From positions 1 to 9,399 of the forward strand of contig JAOPWO010000360.1 in the NCBI GenBank assembly GCA_025965635.1: 9,399 nt of DNA. The letters run 5' to 3'. Positions 6,298 through 9,399 of this stretch are shown here, in pieces. This stretch comes from Modestobacter sp. (GTDB lineage: Bacteria > Actinomycetota > Actinomycetes > Mycobacteriales > Geodermatophilaceae). The translations under genes were made by a program, and so were the position numbers. The notes beneath the pieces are model-generated. The model had not been told where the DNA came from, did not search any database, and saw only the letters and a list, made by a program, of their open reading frames with translations. Every line of letters begins with the position of its first letter. Position 1 is the stretch's first letter.

Positions 6298-7236
6298 TCA
6301 GTGGACGAGGGACACCGCGGTGTCGACGGCGGCGCCCACGTCGTCGTCGGGGGGGTAGAGCAGCGTCCGGCCGACGACCAGACCGCGGACCGCGGGCAGG
6401 GTCAGGGCCGCGCGCCAGGTCTCGTAGGTCTCCTCCGGCCGGGTCGACGGGTCGCCGCCCAGCAGGAGGGTCGGCAGGGTCGTCGCGTCCATGACCCGCG
6501 CCATCCCGGCGACCACGGGCAGCTTCAGCCAGGTGAACGCCGACGTCGCGCCCAGGCCCTGGGCGATGTGCACCGACTTGATGACCGCGTCGGGGCTCAG
6601 GTCGTTGACCACCCGGCCCTCGACCCGGCTCGACATGAAGGGCTCCAGCATGGCGACGATGCCGGCCCGGGCCAGCCCGGTGATCGCCCGGCCGGCGGCC
6701 TCCAGCATGGCGACGGTGCCGGGGTCGTCGAGGTCGATCCGGTTGAGCATCTTCGCTGCGTCGAACCGGGACGTCACCACGCCCGGTACGTCGTAGGCGG
6801 TCATCCGGTCGTCGAGCTCGAAGGACGCCCCGGCCAGCCCGCCGCGGTTCATCGAGGCGACGACGACCTTGTCCTCGAGGGCGCCGAGCAGCAGCAGGTC
6901 CTCGGCGATGTCGGCGGTGGCCAGCAGGCCGTCGACGCCCGGCCGTGCGAGCGCGGCCCGCAGCCGGTCGAGCATCTCGGTGCGGCTGTACATGGCCGTG
7001 GGGCGTCCCTGGGCGGCGAGCGCACCCCGCGCCGGGTGGTCGGCGGCGACCAGCATCAGCCGGCCGTCCGGCGGGAGGAAGGTGGGGCGCCGACGGCGCG
7101 CTGCCAGCGCGCGGCCGATCGCCCTCGGGTCGCGGCTGCGCAGCTCGGTCACCTCGGCATAGCTGCGGCACAGCGGCGCCGGTGCGGTGTCCAGCGCAGC
7201 GGACGGGCCGGCGGTGGAGACGACGGACTCAGGCAC
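6298..7236 (-). CDS. Cgl0159-family (beta/alpha)8 protein, probable class I aldolase of the inositol pathway
   Basis: A 312-residue barrel protein resembling the DhnA/LacD/DeoC group of Schiff-base aldolases. Visible landmarks are LMLVAADHPARG (60-71), LLATADIAEDLLLLG (104-118), KVVVASMNRGGLAGASFELDDR (123-144), AAKMLNRIDLDD (160-171), AMLEPFMSSR (195-204), SAFTWLKLPV (232-241), LLLGGDPS (257-264) and LVVGRTLLYP (286-295). K238 in TWLKLP is the best candidate for the Schiff-base lysine, and GGDPS with VVGR resembles a phosphate-binding pair. The GTG start at 7236 overlaps the iolC stop by eight bases and has GGAGGG (plus 7242-7247) five bases upstream. Longer starts run through iolC. Position right after the kinase suggests it cleaves 2-deoxy-5-keto-6-phosphogluconate into dihydroxyacetone phosphate and malonate semialdehyde, the IolJ job. 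Family membership is fairly sure; the reaction is inferred. Confidence 0.85.
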   Translation of the reverse strand: MPESVVSTAGPSAALDTAPAPLCRSYAEVTELRSRDPRAIGRALAARRRRPTFLPPDGRLMLVAADHPARGALAAQGRPTAMYSRTEMLDRLRAALARPGVDGLLATADIAEDLLLLGALEDKVVVASMNRGGLAGASFELDDRMTAYDVPGVVTSRFDAAKMLNRIDLDDPGTVAMLEAAGRAITGLARAGIVAMLEPFMSSRVEGRVVNDLSPDAVIKSVHIAQGLGATSAFTWLKLPVVAGMARVMDATTLPTLLLGGDPSTRPEETYETWRAALTLPAVRGLVVGRTLLYPPDDDVGAAVDTAVSLVH

Positions 7237-8236
7237 GGGAGCCCTCCAGTCGTGGATCGGCCGGCTGCGCGGCGTCGCCGAGCGGGCGGCCAGCCACGAG
7301 CGCGGCGATCTCGTCGGCGGTCGGCATGGCGGTCGAGCACTCGAGCCGGGAGGCGACGATGGCACCGGCCGCGTTGGCGTTGCGCAGCGTCTGCTCCAGC
7401 GGCAGGCCGCGCAGCAGGCCGTCGATCAGCGACCCGCCGAAGGCGTCTCCGGCGCCCAGCCCGTTCACGACGTCGACCGGGGTCGGGGGCACCTCCACCC
7501 GCTCGGTGCGGGTCTTGCCCAGCACCCCGCGCGGGCCCTGCTTGACCACGGCCAGCTGCACCCCGGCGTCCAGCAGCGCGTCCGCGGCCCGGTCCGGGTC
7601 GGTCTCGCCGACCGCGACCTCGCACTCCTCGCGGTTGCCGACGGCCACGGTCACGAACGGGAGCGCAGCCCGGACCTGGGCCGCGGCCTCCTCGCGGGTG
7701 GACCAGAACACCGGTCGGTAGTCGAGGTCGAGCACGGTGTGCGGACGGCGGGCGCGGGCTTCCCACGCGGCGTGGTGCGCTGCCCGGCTCGGCTCCTGGC
7801 TCAGCCCGGTCACCGTCGTCCACAGCAGGGCCGCGCCACGCACCGCGTCGAGGTCCAGGTCGTCGGGGCGGACCTGGAGATCGGGGGCGGTCGGCCGGCG
7901 GTAGAAGTACAGCGGGAAGTCGTCGGGTGGGAAGACCTCGCAGAAGGTGACCGGTGTCGGGTCGCGGAGGTCCACGACCACGTGCCGGTCGTCCACGCCG
8001 AGCTCCCGCAGCGCCCGGCGGACGAAACGGCCGAAGGGGTCGTCACCGACTCCGGTCACGAGGGCGACCGCGTGCCCCAGCCGGGCGGCGGCAACCGCCA
8101 CGTTGGCCGCGCTGCCGCCGAGGTACTTGCCGAACGTCTCGACGTCCTCCAGCCCGACGCCGGTCTGCAGGGGGTAGACGTCGACGCCACTGCGCCCGAT
8201 CGCCAGGACCTCCGGAGCGTCGTCCACCTGGCCCAC
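7229..8236 (-). CDS. iolC: 5-dehydro-2-deoxygluconokinase (PfkB family)
   Basis: A 335-residue ribokinase/PfkB-type sugar kinase. VLAIGRSGVDVYPLQTG (10-26) is the usual IolC opening, GKYLGGSAANVA (36-47) is PfkB signature 1, GNREECEVAVG (200-210) is the NxxE magnesium motif, and VNGLGAGDAFGGSLIDGLL (257-275) is signature 2, with D264 as catalytic base in the GAGD anion hole. It phosphorylates 2-deoxy-5-keto-D-gluconate at O6 using ATP. It is the first gene of the minus-strand operon. The start is uncertain. GTG at 8236 has GAGAGG only three bases upstream; GTG at 8227 would give 332 residues; GTG at 8308 lies upstream of the likely transcription start and is unlikely. The stop overlaps the next gene by eight bases. 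Confidence 0.92.
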   Translation of the reverse strand: MGQVDDAPEVLAIGRSGVDVYPLQTGVGLEDVETFGKYLGGSAANVAVAAARLGHAVALVTGVGDDPFGRFVRRALRELGVDDRHVVVDLRDPTPVTFCEVFPPDDFPLYFYRRPTAPDLQVRPDDLDLDAVRGAALLWTTVTGLSQEPSRAAHHAAWEARARRPHTVLDLDYRPVFWSTREEAAAQVRAALPFVTVAVGNREECEVAVGETDPDRAADALLDAGVQLAVVKQGPRGVLGKTRTERVEVPPTPVDVVNGLGAGDAFGGSLIDGLLRGLPLEQTLRNANAAGAIVASRLECSTAMPTADEIAALVAGRPLGDAAQPADPRLEGSRA

Positions 8237-8291
8237 CGTCCTCTCGCGCCGTCGAACGACGCCCGTACCGGTTGTGCTGCGCGTCGGTTCG

Positions 8292-8321
8292 ACTGTGGGC
8301 CACGCCACAGCAGCATGTCAA
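8292..8321 (-). promoter_or_regulatory. Probable promoter of the iol operon
   Basis: The minus strand shows a perfect -35 hexamer TTGACA (plus 8316-8321), an 18-base spacer, and a weak -10 candidate CACAGT (plus 8292-8297, three of six consensus bases). This would place the transcript start near 8285, about 50 bases before the iolC GTG. The -35 box is part of the left half of the dyad at 8310-8342, so a bound repressor would block it. The -10 is weak, as is common in high-GC actinobacteria. Confidence 0.5.
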
Positions 8322-8342
8322 GACTTTGTCCTGACATGCTGC
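8310..8342. promoter_or_regulatory. 33-bp dyad, probable IolR operator
   Basis: A perfect 11-base inverted repeat, GCAGCATGTCA (8310-8320) and TGACATGCTGC (8332-8342), is extended inward past one mismatch by GAC/GTC around a TTT centre, so 14 of 15 arm pairs match. It is an AT-richer island in the iolC-iolR gap. TGTCCTGACA (8327-8336) fits KGWCHTRACA, the motif I recall for the GntR-type IolR of Corynebacterium glutamicum. The mirrored half (AGTCTTGACA on the minus strand) fits at nine of ten positions. It lies over the operon -35 box and upstream of iolR, so it could control both directions. The dyad is directly visible; binding by the neighbouring regulator is inferred. Confidence 0.75.
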
Positions 8343-8370
8343 CAACCGGACGAACGAGCACGGTGATGCG

Positions 8371-8375
8371 GGAGG
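8371..8375 (+). promoter_or_regulatory. Alternative ribosome binding site for a longer iolR
   Basis: GGAGG lies five bases before a GTG at 8381 that is in frame with iolR and would add 31 residues before the GTG at 8474. The extension is rich in Trp and Arg (GWSPSRWNPWRRS) and does not look like a usual GntR N-terminus, so the shorter start is preferred. Confidence 0.35.
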
Positions 8376-8419
8376 ATGCGGTGCACGCGGTGCTGCGGTC
8401 TGTCACCATCGGGGCCGTA

Positions 8420-8445
8420 GGGCACCCAGCCGACGGGTGGAGCCC
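8420..8445 (+). other. Possible hairpin in the iolR leader
   Basis: GGGCACCC (8420-8427) can pair with GGGT (8435-8438) and GCCC (8442-8445), leaving a seven-base loop and a three-base bulge. It lies about 30 bases upstream of the iolR start. In sequence this GC-rich such pairings arise by chance, so a role is uncertain. Nothing else is recognisable between the operator (ending at 8342) and the iolR ribosome site except the alternative start described separately. Confidence 0.25.
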
Positions 8446-8462
8446 GTCGCGGTGGAACCCTT

Positions 8463-8467
8463 GGAGG
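8463..8467 (+). promoter_or_regulatory. Ribosome binding site of iolR
   Basis: GGAGG lies six bases before the GTG at 8474. It supports a protein starting MSNVLAFDIDRSSPTPLYFQLA, the normal distance from the winged-helix domain in GntR regulators. Confidence 0.7.
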
Positions 8468-8473
8468 CGCTCT

Positions 8474-9211
8474 GTGAGCAACGTGCTCGCGTTCGACATC
8501 GACCGGTCCAGCCCGACGCCGCTGTACTTCCAGCTGGCCCAGGCGATCGAGGGCGCGATCTCCGGTGGGAGCCTGCCGGCGGGCTCCAAGCTGGAGAACG
8601 AGATCCTGCTCGCGCAGCGCTACGGGCTCTCCCGCCCGACCGTGCGCCGGGCGGTGCAGGAGCTGGTCGACAAGGGGTTGCTGGTCCGCAAGCGGGGCGT
8701 GGGGACGCAGGTGATCCAGCCGCACGTCCGGCGCTCGGTGGAGCTGACCAGTCTCTACGACGACCTGGCCCACGCCGGTGAGGCGCCTTCGACGGAGGTG
8801 CTCTCGCTGGAGCGGCTGCCGGCCACGGCGTCGGTGGCCGAGGACCTGGAGTTGCAGGAGGGCGATGACGTCGTCGTGCTGCGGCGGCTGCGCCGGTCGC
8901 ACGGTGAGCCGCTGGCGCTGATGACCAACACGCTGCCCGGGCGGTTCGCCCCCACCCTGGAGGAACTCTCCGAGCGCGGGCTCTACCAGTTCCTGCGCAG
9001 CCAGGGCGTGCACCTGCGGGTCGCCCACCAGCGGATCGGGGCGCGACTGGCGCGCGCCGAGGAGGCCCGGCTGCTCGAGGAGCCGCCACGGGCGGCCCTG
9101 CTCACCATGCAGCGCACCGCCTTCGACGACCACGGCGCGCCGGTGGAGGTCGGGCGGCACCTGTACCGGGCGAGCCGGTACGACTTCGAGGCGACGCTCG
9201 TCGGTCGCTGA
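8474..9211 (+). CDS. iolR: GntR-family (HutC/UTRA) transcriptional regulator of inositol catabolism
   Basis: A 245-residue regulator. The N-terminal GntR winged helix spans about 12-82: PLYFQLAQAIEGAISGG (16-32), LPAGSKLENEILLAQRYGLSRPTVRRAVQELVDKGLL (34-70) and VRKRGVGTQV (71-80, the wing). A linker, VRRSVELTSLYDDLAHAG, leads to a UTRA ligand-binding domain (about 100-240) with VVLRRLRRSHGEPLALMTNTLP and GLYQFLRSQGVHLRVAHQRIGARLA, ending RASRYDFEATLVGR. The GTG at 8474 has GGAGG six bases upstream. The gene is divergent from the iol operon and shares a gap holding a strong dyad, so a repressor released by an inositol-derived ligand is likely. In-frame starts at 8381 and 8366 would lengthen it. 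The regulator class is clear; the iolR role rests on position and on similarity to the Corynebacterium arrangement. Confidence 0.88.
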   Translation: MSNVLAFDIDRSSPTPLYFQLAQAIEGAISGGSLPAGSKLENEILLAQRYGLSRPTVRRAVQELVDKGLLVRKRGVGTQVIQPHVRRSVELTSLYDDLAHAGEAPSTEVLSLERLPATASVAEDLELQEGDDVVVLRRLRRSHGEPLALMTNTLPGRFAPTLEELSERGLYQFLRSQGVHLRVAHQRIGARLARAEEARLLEEPPRAALLTMQRTAFDDHGAPVEVGRHLYRASRYDFEATLVGR

Positions 9212-9241
9212 GGAAGGACCCCCCTGCCCCCGCGCCGCGCG
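9212..9241 (+). repeat. Partial copy C of the GC-rich repeat, directly after the iolR stop
   Basis: GGAAGGACCCC begins on the base after the iolR TGA, and 18 of the first 20 positions equal the corresponding end of copy A. A C-run then leads into GCGCCGCGC, which resembles the CGCC part of the core, but the second half of the element (CTCGGCGCGGG and the terminal palindrome) is missing. Its orientation relative to the upstream gene is the same as in copies A and B. Confidence 0.6.
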
Positions 9242-9242
9242 G
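9230..9242. terminator. Possible short bidirectional hairpin between convergent genes
   Basis: CCGCG and CGCGG (9230-9234 and 9238-9242) form a five-base stem with a three-base loop, placed exactly between the iolR stop and the convergent gene's stop. There is no T tract, so termination is a positional guess. Confidence 0.25.
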
Positions 9243-9399
9243 TCAGGCGAAGGGGTTCTGGCCCCGCTCGACCTGTTCGGCGAGCTCGGCCAGTGCGGCC
9301 ATGTCGGGCTCGGCGCCCACGGTGCGGACGGCGGCGGCGAGCAGCGGCAGCACCTCGGCCGCCGGGCGGCCGGCGTGCTGCTGGGCGATCTCGGCGAGC
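9243..9399 (-). CDS. C-terminal end of an unrecognised protein
   Basis: A minus-strand reading frame enters from the right edge and stops at TGA (9243-9245), giving 51 visible residues: LAEIAQQHAGRPAAEVLPLLAAAVRTV, then GAEPDMAALAELAEQVERGQNPFA. It looks helical and amphipathic, with no cofactor motif or membrane segment. The codon pattern (third positions almost all G or C) and the neat convergent stop 31 bases from iolR support a real gene. The family cannot be told from this fragment, and there is no sign that it belongs to the inositol pathway. Confidence 0.6.
   Translation of the reverse strand, partial: LAEIAQQHAGRPAAEVLPLLAAAVRTVGAEPDMAALAELAEQVERGQNPFA

Noticed and set aside
5287..7545. 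A 752-residue plus-strand open frame opposite iolB, the Cgl0159-type gene and part of iolC.
   Set aside because: It spans several real genes and a repeat on the other strand, has no recognisable domain, and has shadow-frame composition.
8376..8420. A 14-codon, Cys-rich open frame (MRCTRCCGLSPSGP) upstream of iolR, ending at the leader hairpin.
   Set aside because: It resembles a leader peptide, but its ATG directly abuts the GGAGG with no spacer, and nothing links cysteine to inositol use. The same GGAGG better serves the in-frame GTG at 8381.
7187..8473. Long upstream extension of the iolR frame.
   Set aside because: It is the antisense frame of iolC followed by the intergenic gap. The GntR domain starts just after 8474, where a good ribosome site is found.
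1..9399. CRISPR arrays, tRNA or rRNA genes, insertion sequences and prophage or attachment sites.
   Set aside because: No regularly spaced repeats, no tRNA-like cloverleaf segments, and no transposase or integrase motif were seen on either strand.

Overview
This window is a myo-inositol catabolism (iol) locus from a high-GC actinobacterium. The base composition is strongly GC-rich throughout, with long open frames on both strands in every frame. GTG starts are common and genes overlap by 4 to 8 bases. Gene content and order (iolR, iolC, a Cgl0159-type barrel, iolB, iolD, iolE, iolG, iolH) closely resemble the Corynebacterium glutamicum iol cluster as I remember it. The sequence style and a short GC-rich repeat suggest a soil actinobacterium, perhaps of the Geodermatophilaceae, but that placement is an impression only.

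Layout: one long leftward (minus-strand) operon runs from about 8236 down to the left edge. In transcription order it holds iolC (5-dehydro-2-deoxygluconokinase), a Cgl0159-family barrel that is probably an aldolase, iolB (5-deoxy-glucuronate isomerase), iolD (ThDP-dependent ring hydrolase), iolE (inosose dehydratase), iolG (inositol 2-dehydrogenase), iolH (TIM-barrel isomerase-like protein) and the first 79 codons of mmsA/iolA (methylmalonate-semialdehyde dehydrogenase). To the right, and divergent, is a GntR/UTRA regulator (iolR). It is followed by the convergent 3' end of an unrecognised gene at the right edge. No inositol transporter lies in the window.

How the genes work together: IolG oxidises myo-inositol to scyllo-inosose, IolE dehydrates it, IolD opens the ring, IolB isomerises 5-deoxyglucuronate to 2-deoxy-5-keto-gluconate, and IolC phosphorylates it. 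An aldolase then splits the phosphorylated product, and MmsA converts malonate semialdehyde to acetyl-CoA. There is no IolJ-type aldolase here; the Cgl0159-family protein right after iolC is the natural candidate. A nearly perfect 33-bp dyad at 8310-8342 in the iolC-iolR gap covers a consensus -35 box for the operon and is the probable IolR operator.

The least ordinary features are copies of a short GC-rich repeat. Two 60-bp copies align without gaps (47/60 identical) and a third, shortened copy follows iolR. Two of the copies begin directly after a stop codon. The third copy site lies inside the 3' end of iolB and appears to have removed its ordinary stop, adding a tail of about 42 residues that is read until it overlaps the iolD start.
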